NCBI GenBank assembly: GCA_022560025.1
Contig: JAFISE010000073.1
Span: forward strand, 1-64,000
DNA from: Stagonosporopsis chrysanthemi
Lineage: Eukaryota; Ascomycota; Dothideomycetes; Pleosporales; Didymellaceae
DNA: 64,000 nucleotides
Reading direction: 5' to 3'
Below, in pieces: positions 10,666 through 20,832 of this stretch (position 1 is the first letter of the stretch; each line of letters begins with the position of its first letter). The notes beneath the pieces are model-generated. The model was given only the letters and a program-made list of their open reading frames with translations, was not told the DNA's origin and made no database searches. Both the position numbers and the translations under genes were made by a program.

Positions 10666-11940
10666 ATGAGCGCACGAATACCCTCACGGCGGCTGGGACA
10701 GTGTGGTCAGTACTTTTGCATTCTTCCAGCGGCGCAGCGTCCTGCCAGCGCCTGCTGATCGCTCTCTGCCCGCTCTAACCACAACCTATCCCCAGCTACT
10801 GACAGACGACAGCCCTTGCCTTCCGTACTCGAAGAACACAGTGGACTTCCCTGCCCACAATTTCTCAGCGCAATGCCTCCACCAAGCCCACTGGCGAGCC
10901 CGACCTGTCGAATCCGCTGCTCGAGCAGTACTTGCAGCAGCAGGAAGCCCAACGCGCCGCCGCAGAGGAAGTCCAGCCCCAGCAGGACGGAAAGCCGCCG
11001 AAGAAGCAGACCACCACACTCCGCGATGGCGGCTCGTACAGCGTTCCCTCGCCGCTCTTCAACCCCGACCGTCTGATTCCTGGCCATCGTACAAACGCGC
11101 CTGCGGAGGAGAAGGCAGCCTTGAAGGCGCAGGCCGAGCAGAGGAGGATAGCGGTACAGAAGGAGGAGGAGAAGAGGCTACTTAGCGTCAATGTCGACCC
11201 TGATCCAGCTGCACGCCGCAGTTTGGAGCGCAAGCTGGTCATCAAGGGCGTCAGCAAGCACGGTCGTATGACCAAAGCTGCCAAGATCGCCCGTACCGAG
11301 CGCTCGTCGGTATATCAGTCGCAACTCCTCCCGACCTCCGTCAAGAAGATGCAGAAGATCTTGAGGCAGATCGCGGGCAAGACCGTGTCAGAGGCACTTG
11401 TGCAACTCCGCTTTTCGCCAAAGAAGATTGCAAGAGACATCATGAAGGGTCTTATTATCGCGCAGGACGAGGCGATCGCGGGGCGCGGTATGGGTCTGGG
11501 TGACAAGCAGGCTCTCAAGAAGTGGATCGAGCAGAGGAACGAGGTGGCCTCCACACTAGCAGACCTGAACGAGCAGACACCCAAGCCTAAAGGCACCAGC
11601 AAGGTCATCGAGCTCAAGGACGGGAAGAAGAAGCTGGTCAGGGACCCAACAGAGATCTACATTGACCAAGCATGGTGTAACAGGGGTGAGAGCTGGGGCA
11701 GTCCTGAGTTCAGAGCGAGAGGAAGGGTGAATATGTTGACGCACAGGACGACCAGTATGTACATTCTATTATTGGTGTGTAACGCCACTGACGACTCTAG
11801 GTTTCACCTTCCTCCTCAAGGAAGAGAAGACACGAATGCGCATCTCAGACGAAATCAAGAAGAAGCGGGACAACCGCAAGCTCTGGGTCGCTCTGCCCGA
11901 TCGGCCAGTCACAGCGCAGCGACAGTACTGCCTGTGGTAG
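10666..11940 (+). CDS. MRPL22: Mitochondrial large-subunit ribosomal protein L22 (uL22m)
   Basis: Three exons (10666-10705, 10813-11754, 11801-11940), 373 aa. The N-terminus (MSARIPSRRLGQC..AFRTRRTQW) is rich in Arg and Ser and lacks acidic residues, as expected of a mitochondrial presequence. The uL22 fold lies at about 180-330: VIKGVSKHGRMTKAAKI, SVKKMQKILRQIAGK, ALVQLRFSPKKIARDIM, ending in YIDQAWCNRGESWG and the beta-hairpin SFTFLLKEEKTRMRIS in exon 3. uL22m lines the mitoribosomal exit tunnel. The first acceptor is ambiguous: CAG at 10795 runs into a stop, whereas AG at 10811-10812 keeps the frame. The last exon is needed to finish the domain; reading through its intron shifts frame. Start context is CACAATGA. 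Confidence 0.87.
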
Positions 11941-12288
11941 ATGTATAACTTCAGTGTACAACACAGAGATCCGTGTGTGAATAAGAATACTACAAGATAA
12001 GCTCACGAGCTTATAACATATCCGCCTTTCAGATTGTCTCGGAACACACAATACCAATCAAGTGTCATTAGAATTGGGTGGGCCGTGTACGCACGCTCCG
12101 CTTGCCCGCCATCAACCTCGCAGCATCGTGACCACCACCGCATCCGCTTCCTTGGCGCAGTCACTGCTGACACCACGTGACCGTATCGCTACATCCTCAT
12201 GACTGCCTTCTCACTTGCACCTCTGCATTGTGTCGAGCCTCTATTAACCTCCGTCCGCACATACGCCCATCACTTCAGTTCTCACACA

Positions 12289-12757
12289 ATGAGCATCATC
12301 TCCCGAACCGCACGTTACCTCCTGATCAGCCACGGCCTGCTAAACATAGCCCAAGGCCTCTACGGCATCACTCGCCCGCACGACTGGGTCGTTCTCGCAG
12401 GCAGTAGTTTCGCTGGGACACCACCTGCAGCCGTGCAATCCATTGGTATTTCTCCCTGTAATCATTCACTCTGAACTCCCGTATGGGAGTCAAGATCAGG
12501 GCATCTCGTTGCCGTCAAGTCGAATACTGATGCTTTATCTTGTAGGTCTAGGTGCCTTGGGCATGGGCTGGTACCAGTTCATTTTCGCATGGCAGAATAA
12601 CCAGCCTCTCTTTGCGGCCACGGTGCCATTGCGCATCGTGTATGCGAGCATTCTTGCTTCATGGGGAGGACATGGAAAGGCTGTTGCTTATGAGCTGGCA
12701 GTCTGGGGATTGGCGGTTCTGGCAGCATGGCCTGAGCTTACGGGAGGACCGAAGTGA
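12289..12757 (+). CDS. Small conserved-type membrane protein (122 aa)
   Basis: Two exons (12289-12445, 12546-12757) joined over a 100-nt intron (GTATTT..GTAG). The protein begins MSIISRTARYLLISHGLLN. Three to four hydrophobic stretches are visible: residues 7-25, about 51-68 (LGALGMGWYQFIFAW), 76-91 (ATVPLRIVYASILAS) and 99-114. It therefore looks like a small polytopic membrane protein. No signal peptide cleavage site or enzymatic motif is visible. An upstream in-frame ATG at 12199 would add 30 residues, but ATG 12289 (CACAATGAG) starts exactly where the hydrophobic protein begins. Architecture resembles uncharacterised fungal proteins of similar length; I do not assign a function. Confidence 0.7.
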
Positions 12758-13903
12758 GGTAAGATGGCGTGGGGCTTTTGTGGGGAGGTGAGGAGGATCT
12801 GGGTACTGGGAGCGGGAGAAAGGGGGCATTGTGATTGTGCAGTTGGCACTGGTAGTGATAGCATCGTTGGACGCTTTGAAGATGGGACGTCGTGAATGCG
12901 GAGCAAGGTGATCAGTTCTTTGCAGGACTGTTCCAAAGAACGCTGTGGACTGTAAACATATGCTGCTCGGTGTGCAGATCAACATGTCTCTACCCAACTT
13001 CTATACTTCCTTTTGTTCTCATCCAAAGCACAGAACATACAATATACAAATGTACCACGTCAATTGCACATTGGAATTCTTGAATCCCAACCCGTCAGAG
13101 AGCAATATTGTACCACCTGAGCGCCAGCTTGGAAACGAGTTATCCACTACAAGGGGTGATCAACAGAAGCCCAATATTGAATCAGTGCATAGCGCCTCCA
13201 CTGCATCGAGTGAAAAGACGTCTTCATTCAGAGAGGTATAGGGAGGAGGAGAAGAATGTGAATGCTGGAAATGGGGACTGTGTACCATAACCGAAGAGTC
13301 TGAGGAGCCTCAGCCCCTTGAAACGTCTGTACAGGCTAAAGGATCGAGAACGAGTGAGAAAGGCGGTATCGAGGGCGAACTCGAGGAAAACATGTGGGTC
13401 AAGATCGCTGGGATGGTTCATGTACGGAGGTTTAGTCTATTATGTGACTAAGGAAACGCAAGAAATTGAAGGAACTAAAATTATTGAAGCACATCACAAC
13501 AGTGGTAGTCTACAGCAAACTTTCAGAGAGAAAGATGTGTTTCCTTCTGGCGATGTCCCAGGTGGGGCGCGCGATTGACTTGCAAAAGGCATAAATGCTT
13601 GTTTGGCTTATCTGAGATATTTATGAGTGTCCTGCGAAAGATTTTTTCGTGGATGATACCTACCTTATTTCCTTAAGCATTGGTCATTGTCATGTTGAAG
13701 AAAGGTTTCGGACGATGATGAAAGTACGCAAACTTAGCGTGTCCGAGGTCTGGCCGAGGTCGCGGACACTTTCCTCTTCCATCAGCACTCGTACCGGAGT
13801 GACTTGCTTCACGCAATAACACCAATATCATCCGCATCATCAACATCTTATTGCCCCTCGAGATGACCTTCCCTCGACCTCGATGCGCTCGACGCATTGA
13901 CAC
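12758..13903. other. Intergenic region before Zn2Cys6 gene
   Basis: No convincing gene. The longest frames (for example near 13318-13578) have no recognisable motifs and biased composition. It contains the 3' flank of the small membrane protein gene and the promoter of the transcription factor. Confidence 0.5.
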
Positions 13904-16080
13904 ATGTCACCGAAACACTTGAGTGCAGCTTCCGGCCGTAGCCGTTCCTTTACTGGCTGCTCAACAGTAGGCAAATCGGACCCAAAATGCCGCTAGATTC
14001 ATCATTGATATCCCGATAGTGTCGAACCCGTCACACAAAATGTGACGAAGGCCGCCCCACTTGTGCTGCGTGCAGGAGTGCGGGCTTACCATGCGGAGGG
14101 TACGAGATTAGCATCTTCTTTGACTTCGAGGGAGAGTCAGATGCAAATACCACTCGCTATCGGAGGCCGCTGCTTACCGAAGAAGAGCGAGAGAGTATGA
14201 GTGAATGGCTGACGGCGGCTGTATCTCCAAAGGCGGTTGCACGACAACTCAACAAGATTGATGAAGAGTGTGAAGCTGTTGCGTCATCTGCCGATGTGAC
14301 TATATCTCGAGGCCCTTTCGGAGCTTTCAGAGTAGTGCACAGCCCTCCAGCCGCAAGCGATGACTTTCTGGATTGGACAGAGAGTGTGCAACTTCCGCAA
14401 GACATTGACGAAGTTGGCAACAATAGCGTCGACTTGCCAACTGGAACTTTGACGCCACGGACACAATCACTGTTTCAATCCCTCCTCGATGTACCTGAAG
14501 AGGACTCCTTGTCCTCGACGCTGCCAATGTGGACAACGATCGATGAGTATTCTCGCATCGAAGAGGTATTCGACGATGTGGACACGACACTCAACTTCCC
14601 TGTCTTTGGACAACAACCACCAATGTCTGAGATAGGATTTAGCTCAACTATTGGTACTTCTAGCTATGATGCAAAGTTCGAACAGCTCGAACTTTCGAAT
14701 TCGATGCGCTTGTCGACTACGAAGACTGTCCCACATGACGCAGTCTATCTTATCAAGCACTACTCGTCTGTAGTCCTCACCCTCCTGACACCTTTCCGAC
14801 ACAGCAAGACACCCTGGCATGTTCTTTTCGTACCGCATGTCAAAAGTTGTTTAGCGGCACTCACACTTGGAGAAGCGATGGACCACGCCAGTCTCTGTGC
14901 ATTTTATGCGACACTGGCGATAAGCGCCATTAGCCTTGGTGGTATATCGCAATCCAAGACATGGCTCGAGCAGGGCAAAAGCTATCTGAACATCGCGCGT
15001 GAGCATGTTCGTTTGATGCTCATGACAGCCTACGACTCCCCTAAAATGGCCAAATACAAGCACATCTTGATCGCCCTCCTCAGCATGGTGCAGGTGGCGA
15101 TCATAATCGGCAATCGCGATCAGGCTGAGTGTTACTTTGTGGAAGCTGAGAAGTTTATTCGTATGAAAGGCCTCAATCGGAAGAAGTCTCGCAAAGTTCG
15201 CCTCCTTCACCATTGCTATGTGTTTGAGAGGATGTTTCACGAAAGCATATACCTTGCCGGTACGAACTCTCCACACCGCAGTCATGCTCGGAAAGCTATC
15301 GAGTCGAGTGGCGCCATGGTCTACAGTCACGACAGTCTCTCTTTCCGACTTGGTGACTTGAATGATCTGGAAAGCCGGATGTTGCGCGTCAAGTGTCGTG
15401 AAGAAGGAGAGAACGACTTGCATCTGCAGAATCCAGGTTTCTGGCCCAAGACACTGTATCCTGAGATCTTCGGGTTACCGGAGAAGTACGTTTTCGCATT
15501 GTCGTTAGTCATCAGACTGGGACAATGGAGAGACGAGGCTAGACACCAAGAGGCTGCCGAGGCCCTGTCTCTGAAAGAGTTTTTGAACCGTGCGAAGACT
15601 GTAGAGCGGTACATTAAGCAGCTGTGTCGGCGGGATACAGGAGCAGATCCTCCCTCGGCGAACGGTATCGAGGGTTCGGAGCCTATGTTGGACGACCTGC
15701 TCCAGGCCATGTGGCATGCGCTGACGATCTTCTTCCACCGGCGAATCTACGATGTCGAAGCTGATCTGTTACAAGCGCATGTAACCGGTATTCGGGATTG
15801 CCTCCTCAGTTCGGATTCAGCTGAGGCCGGCACTGTGTACGGCTCTGCAAGGATGCTGTGGCCTGCGTTCATTGCCGCGTGCGAGGCGGAAGATCCACAT
15901 ATTCAAACATCATTTAGAGAGTGGTTTCAAATGTCCGCAGCGCGCAGTGGATTGCCTTATTTCGATATCGCTAAAGCGAACATTGAGCGAGTTTGGGAAG
16001 AGAAGAGCATTAGGCAGGGATCCCATGTCACATGGATTGACTTTATGCGAAAAGAAGGTTCTGTCCCAGACATTCACTGA
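13904..16080 (+). CDS. Zn2Cys6 fungal transcription factor
   Basis: Two exons (13904-13966 and 14020-16080), 707 aa. The 53-nt intron splits the zinc cluster. The join reads GCSTCRTRHTKCDEGRPTC followed by AACRSAGLPC, giving the C-x2-C-x6-C...C-x2-C-x6-C pattern at about residues 19-46 with the basic RTRHTKC loop. The rest (about 180-690) is helical and resembles the Fungal_trans_2 type regulatory region, including KHYSSVVLTLLTPF and YHYx-like helices. The opening (RPLLTEEERE..KIDEECE) resembles ARCA/ARA1-like regulators, but that is a recollection of the family, not a search. Such proteins bind CGG-containing sites in the nucleus. It is convergent with SDR1 and the most plausible local regulator of the adjoining oxidoreductase genes. 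Confidence 0.87.
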
Positions 16081-16271
16081 GAATAACGTCGCTGCTAGCC
16101 CGGCCAGTATCAACTTCGGTGCTACTAAAACATCATTCCTTTTGGCCTTCATCAACTGGGTAGCTCGAATCTGGCTTCACGCCAACAACGAAAGGGAGGA
16201 TTATTATCGAACGATCGAAGTCAAACTTAAGACCCGAATCTATAAACAAGTCCGGTATGATAGACGAAGAT

Positions 16272-17157
16272 TCAACACACCCAGCCACCATCCACATTGT
16301 ACACTGCACCCGTCACAAAGCTCGCCTCGTCACTCAAAAGGAAAGCAATCACGTTGGCGACCTCGATCGGTTCTGCTCGCCTCTTCTGGGCTGTTACCTG
16401 CAAGCCTCGCTTGACGTCTTCCGGATCTTCGCCTTGGGACATCGGTGTGTTGACGGACCCTTTCACATGCACGTGAGTTTCGTTGCGTTGTTGAGATGCA
16501 GAAGGTCCAGATACTCACCTGGTGCTACGCAGTTAACCCTGATCTTCTGGTTTTCTTTGGCTGCTGTTCGAGACAAGCCAATCACGGCTGCTTTGGTGGC
16601 GCAATAAGCAGCGTTACCAGGCGCCCCAAACTGACCAAAGACGCTGGCAGCAGATACCTATGCAGCCAATGAGAGGCGGATTTTACGATCTCTAAGGGAA
16701 CTCACGATACTGCCACCGTCCTGTAAAGCATTCAGCTCCGCCCGCAAGCAATTGAAAACGCCCTTCGTGTTGACAGCAAACGAAAAGTCCCAGTCCATAT
16801 CTGACAAGTCCTTGACCGGGGTAGCTTTGGTGATGATACCAGCCATATTGACCGCTCCGTCAAGTCTACCATATTTTGCCACTGTCGAATCGATCCATAC
16901 GTTGACTCTCTCGCTATCTCGGACATCTACCACCGTATACATGTGCTGCTTGCCTTCCAGTAACGAGATAGCAGACTTCAAGCCATCTTCATCGATGTCG
17001 GCTAAGGAAATAGAAGCACCACGGGATGCAAGAAGCTTTGCAGTTGCAAGGCCCATTCCGGAAGACGCGCCGGTCACAGCATACTAGAATCTAATAAGTA
17101 TTGTACTGCGCCCCTTTGCTTCGATCCACATACAACTCTGCCGTTGAAGGAGCTCAT
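16272..17157 (-). CDS. Short-chain dehydrogenase/reductase (SDR1)
   Basis: Four exons (17157-17134, 17083-16706, 16657-16519, 16459-16272) encode 242 aa, the classical SDR length. The first coding exon is only 24 nt (MSSFNGRV); introns are 50, 48 and 59 nt. Visible motifs are the cofactor loop TGASSGMG at about 12-19, an Asp after beta-2 (LADID) favouring NAD(H), NMAGI instead of NNAG, the active-site region VSAASVFG with YCATK (Tyr and Lys), and VAPG after it. It should oxidise a hydroxyl or reduce a carbonyl; the substrate is unknown. It is head-to-head with the BVMO gene across a 496-bp promoter, suggesting co-expression and a role in preparing or processing the BVMO substrate. Confidence 0.9.
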
Positions 17158-17653
17158 GGTGAATGAACCACAACGTCGCAATTGGGACTGTGGTGTTGAA
17201 TTGTGAAGGATGAAATCGATAAAGCGGGACACCCGATACGAGAACCAATGCTTTTGCCTCTGTTCTCGCAGTCTCTTCCGCTTCTTGAATCTTGTCTTTG
17301 CTCATAGGCACCCAATGGTAGTGCCAACCATCACTAGCCGCCAATCTGAAATGCCCGCGGAAACCTTCCTCTTACACCAAATCTCCCCACTCCACCCTTA
17401 TCTCGTACGTCAGGTAAGTGCGGGGCGGCACACCACCACGTATACTTGTTTTCAGAATGGGGAAGAATAACAGACGCTTTACGAACATAGTCTCCGGATC
17501 GGACTAAGTCGGACTGATCGCTGTCGTACCGGTTGTAGGCCATAGGTGATTTTGAGGACCCTAAGCAGCTCTTTCCAAGGATACTTGACTAAATTCCATC
17601 CCTCATCTGCCTTACAACTCCATCTTTTCAACCGACCAAAGTTCTTACGAAAA
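17158..17653. promoter_or_regulatory. Bidirectional promoter with CGG triplets (SDR1/BVMO)
   Basis: The two start codons are 496 bp apart. At 17495-17532 four CGG/CCG triplets cluster: CGG at 17495-17497, 17500-17502, 17510-17512 and 17530-17532, including the direct repeat TCGGACT. Zn2Cys6 proteins typically bind paired CGG triplets, so this is a candidate operator for the neighbouring regulator. Binding is inferred, not shown. Confidence 0.45.
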
Positions 17654-19339
17654 ATGCCTTCTGTTGCACAAGCAGGTCCTGACTACGATGTTCTCATTAT
17701 CGGTGCGGGACTGTCCGGCATCTGCAGTTTCTACCATATTCGAAAGCGCTTTCCAACATGGCGTGTAAAGATCGTCGACAATGCCCCAGATGTGGGTGGA
17801 ACATGGTACTGGAACCAGTATCCCGGATGCCGATTCGATTCTGAGTCGCTATCATACACTTTCTCATTCGACAAAGAGCTTCTTGATGAGTGGCACTGGA
17901 AGGAGGCCTTCTCTCCCCAACCAGAGACGCACAAATACATCAAACGAGTTGCTGAGAAGCATGATATGTACAAAGACATACAATTCAACACTCAAATCAA
18001 GACTGCCCACTGGAACGAGGAAGAGCACATGTGGTCTTTCGTCGACACAGATGAAAAGGAATATTCTGCACGGTTCTTCTTGAGCTGTCTTGGCTTTCTC
18101 TCTGCACCCACACTACCTGCAATCCCTGGAGTTCATGACTTTAAGGGCGATGCTTTTCACACATCTCGATGGCCATCGGATCTCGACATTAGCCGTGACT
18201 TCGCGAACAAGCGCATCGGTATCATTGGCACAGGAGCTACAGGCATCCAGACCATCACTGCGATCTCCAAACAATCAGACTTCAAGTCTCTCAGTGTGTT
18301 CCAAAGGACTGCAAATTGGTCTGCGCCACTACGCAACTTTGAGATCACTCCGGAGCAGATGGAGATTTACAAAACCGAGTACGACTCTGTTTTCAAGACC
18401 TGCGCGGAGACGTCGACATGTTTCATGCATCAGGCCGATCCTCGAAAGTCGTCAGAGGTCACAGAAGAAGAGCGTCTGGCTCACTGGGAAAAGATGTACA
18501 ACGCACCCGGCTTTGGAAAGTGGCTAGGAGTATTCTCCGACACGTACACAGATCGACAGGCAAATGAGCTATATTCAAAATACATAGCAGACAAGATCCG
18601 GCAGCGAGTGCACAATCCTGAGACGGCGGAAAGCCTCATCCCCAAAAACCACGGTTTTGGCACTCGACGCGTGCCACTTGAGAGCGGCTACTTCGAGGCG
18701 TACAATAAGCCCAACGTCAACTTGGTCGATCTTCAGAAGACTCCAATCACGAATGTTGTGGCTGATGGAATCGAGACTGCAGATGGGACGAAGCACGAGC
18801 TGGACGTCTTGATCTGCGCCACGGGCTTTGACGCTATCACCGGCGCTTTCAACGCAATTGAATGGCACGGCAAAGACGATCGTCCCCTCATTGCACTGAG
18901 CGATACCAAGGAGGGCAAACGAGCCATTTGGCCCGATCATAAGCCACACACGTTCCTAGGTATCACGGTGCCTTCCATGCCAAACATGTTCATGACTCTG
19001 GGTCCACATCAACCTTTTGGCAATGCAACACGTAGCATTGAGCACGCAGTTCATGTTATCGAGCAGTTACTACAGTACTGCAAGGACAATGGCTACACGT
19101 CTGTTGAGCCCACGCAAGATGCGGTCGATGCCTGGACCCAGCATGTGTATGAGTGCGGTAAGGGCGGGTTGATAAACGGTGTTTCGTCATGGATGACTGG
19201 AGTCAACAAGAATGTGAAGGGGAAGATGGAGATTAGTGATCATCCTGCGAGATACACTGGCAGCGCGATCGAGTATCGTAGACGTTGTGAGGAGTGCAGG
19301 ACATCTGGTTACAAGGGGCTGGTCTTTGCATCAATCTAA
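17654..19339 (+). CDS. Type I Baeyer-Villiger monooxygenase (flavin-dependent)
   Basis: A single exon encodes 561 aa. It has the FAD Rossmann loop IGAGLSG at about 16-22, GGTWYWNQYPGCRFD from 48, the BVMO fingerprint FKGDAFHTSRWP at 163-174, the NADPH loop GTGATG at 192-197, and ATGFD near 430. The spacing and fingerprint identify a type I BVMO of the cyclohexanone/cyclopentanone monooxygenase class: NADPH and O2 convert a ketone to an ester or lactone. The start ATG at 17654 follows AAAA and leads directly into the conserved domain; in-frame sequence extends upstream to 17546 without an ATG. No signal peptide is visible, so it is presumably cytosolic. The flanking SDR genes and Zn2Cys6 gene suggest a small oxidative pathway. 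Confidence 0.93.
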   Translation: MPSVAQAGPDYDVLIIGAGLSGICSFYHIRKRFPTWRVKIVDNAPDVGGTWYWNQYPGCRFDSESLSYTFSFDKELLDEWHWKEAFSPQPETHKYIKRVAEKHDMYKDIQFNTQIKTAHWNEEEHMWSFVDTDEKEYSARFFLSCLGFLSAPTLPAIPGVHDFKGDAFHTSRWPSDLDISRDFANKRIGIIGTGATGIQTITAISKQSDFKSLSVFQRTANWSAPLRNFEITPEQMEIYKTEYDSVFKTCAETSTCFMHQADPRKSSEVTEEERLAHWEKMYNAPGFGKWLGVFSDTYTDRQANELYSKYIADKIRQRVHNPETAESLIPKNHGFGTRRVPLESGYFEAYNKPNVNLVDLQKTPITNVVADGIETADGTKHELDVLICATGFDAITGAFNAIEWHGKDDRPLIALSDTKEGKRAIWPDHKPHTFLGITVPSMPNMFMTLGPHQPFGNATRSIEHAVHVIEQLLQYCKDNGYTSVEPTQDAVDAWTQHVYECGKGGLINGVSSWMTGVNKNVKGKMEISDHPARYTGSAIEYRRRCEECRTSGYKGLVFASI

Positions 19340-19821
19340 ATTACAATTCTCCAAATGCATGTGTGTCTCCAACCCCCAGCTATTCCCTTGCGGGACGCTA
19401 ATCTTGATCGGCCAAGTACCTCGACAACCATTGTCGCCAAATGTAGGCAGAGAATGTGACCTTCAGATTAGCCGCGTCTAGAATTGTTTGACATAATAAG
19501 TTCTCAATCTGATTCCATGAGTGAGATGTTTGGGAATAGCCAGTGGCGCGGCTCCACAGCCGCTATCGGTTCGCGATCGGCCAACTCAAAAGGAAGGCGT
19601 CCCCGGATGGTGAGGTGGGGAAACACCAAATGAAAGATAACCGCATTGGAACTTTCCACGCAGGGCACTATGCCACGTCGAGTGCTACTTCGCAATGATT
19701 GATCTAGTTTATAGGCACTTACGCCCTTTCAAGCCTGTGTACTGTTCACATTCTTGTTTAATATCTCTCATAGCTTAACATCAATCTCATCGTAACTCAA
19801 TCGTACAAGTCAGGCCCCACC
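19340..19821. other. Intergenic: BVMO 3' flank and SDR2 promoter
   Basis: A 482-bp gap. It contains a CGG-N8-CGG direct repeat at 19567-19580 inside TCGGTTCGCGATCGG, another possible Zn2Cys6 target, about 240 bp upstream of SDR2. No ORF of note. Confidence 0.5.
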
Positions 19822-20634
19822 ATGGATGTCCCAGGCTATGCTCTCATCACAGGCGCAGGCTCCGCTTTCGGTATCGGCACCGCTTGCGCCCTAGCATTCG
19901 CCCAAGAAGGCGCAGCCGGAGTCGCCATCCTCGACATAAACGCATTAGGTCTCGAAACCACAAAGGCCGAAATTGCCAAAATCAAGAGAGAAACTCCTTG
20001 TCGAGTTCTCACTTACGCTCTTGACATCACCGACGAAGCAGAAGTCACGCGTGTTGTCAAAGACGCAGCTTCCCTGTTCGGCCGCCTGGACTATGTCGTG
20101 AATGCCGCTGGCATCGCACTCAAGCACGCTGGCGGGACCGCGTTTGCGAAAACGGAAGACTGGAACCGCGTTATCGACATCAATCTGAATGGGACGTTCT
20201 ATGTCCTGCGTGCCGCGGCAACTATCATGCTGGAGCAAGACCCTATCAAGTCGTTCATCGACGGGCGCCCGCTGCAACGCGGTTCGATCGTCAATTTCTC
20301 TTCCATTCAGGGCGTTGTCGGAATCACTCTCTCGACAGCGTATACCACGGCCAAGCATGCAATAATTGGGCTGACAAGAACTGCGTCAGAGGACTACGCC
20401 GCACAGGGACTGAGGGTAAATGCTATCTGCCCCGGTTACACGGAGACGCCGATGACGACAAAGAACCCGGAGGTGTTGAAAGCCATGGAGGAGAGGGTTG
20501 AGAGCGCTGTACCGATGAAGAGGATGGGTGCGCCGAGGGAGATCGCGGATGGAGTGTTGTATCTGGCGGGAGGGAGGAGTAGTTTTGTCACAGGGAGTGC
20601 GTTAGTGGTAGACGGAGGTTATACATCGAGGTAG
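19822..20634 (+). CDS. Short-chain dehydrogenase/reductase (SDR2)
   Basis: A single exon, 270 aa, typical classical SDR length. The cofactor loop TGAGSAFGIG lies at 10-19, LDIN (Asp38) suggests NAD(H), NAAG at 94-97, NGTF near 123, the catalytic Ser151 in FSSIQG with YTTAK (Tyr164, Lys168), and ICPGYTETPM. A C-terminal VVDGGY motif closes the fold. It is a soluble oxidoreductase without a signal peptide. It follows the BVMO in the same direction; a linked role such as oxidation of an alcohol from the opened lactone is possible but inferred. It has no introns, unlike SDR1, and only low overall similarity to it, so it is not a recent tandem copy. Confidence 0.9.
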   Translation: MDVPGYALITGAGSAFGIGTACALAFAQEGAAGVAILDINALGLETTKAEIAKIKRETPCRVLTYALDITDEAEVTRVVKDAASLFGRLDYVVNAAGIALKHAGGTAFAKTEDWNRVIDINLNGTFYVLRAAATIMLEQDPIKSFIDGRPLQRGSIVNFSSIQGVVGITLSTAYTTAKHAIIGLTRTASEDYAAQGLRVNAICPGYTETPMTTKNPEVLKAMEERVESAVPMKRMGAPREIADGVLYLAGGRSSFVTGSALVVDGGYTSR

Positions 20635-20832
20635 TAGGTGGTGGAGGGTAACTCCACCAGTTGTTGAACACGAGAGATTGAACTTCTGGAACCACTGAGC
20701 ATGCATCCAGGCCTTACATATTACTACTAAGTGTAACTTGTAAGTTCTACGGAAAACCACTCTTGAAATTATGTACAAAGAAACGAGGCCTTGGCTATCG
20801 AGGCCACCTAGTCGAGCTATATCAGGATACAA

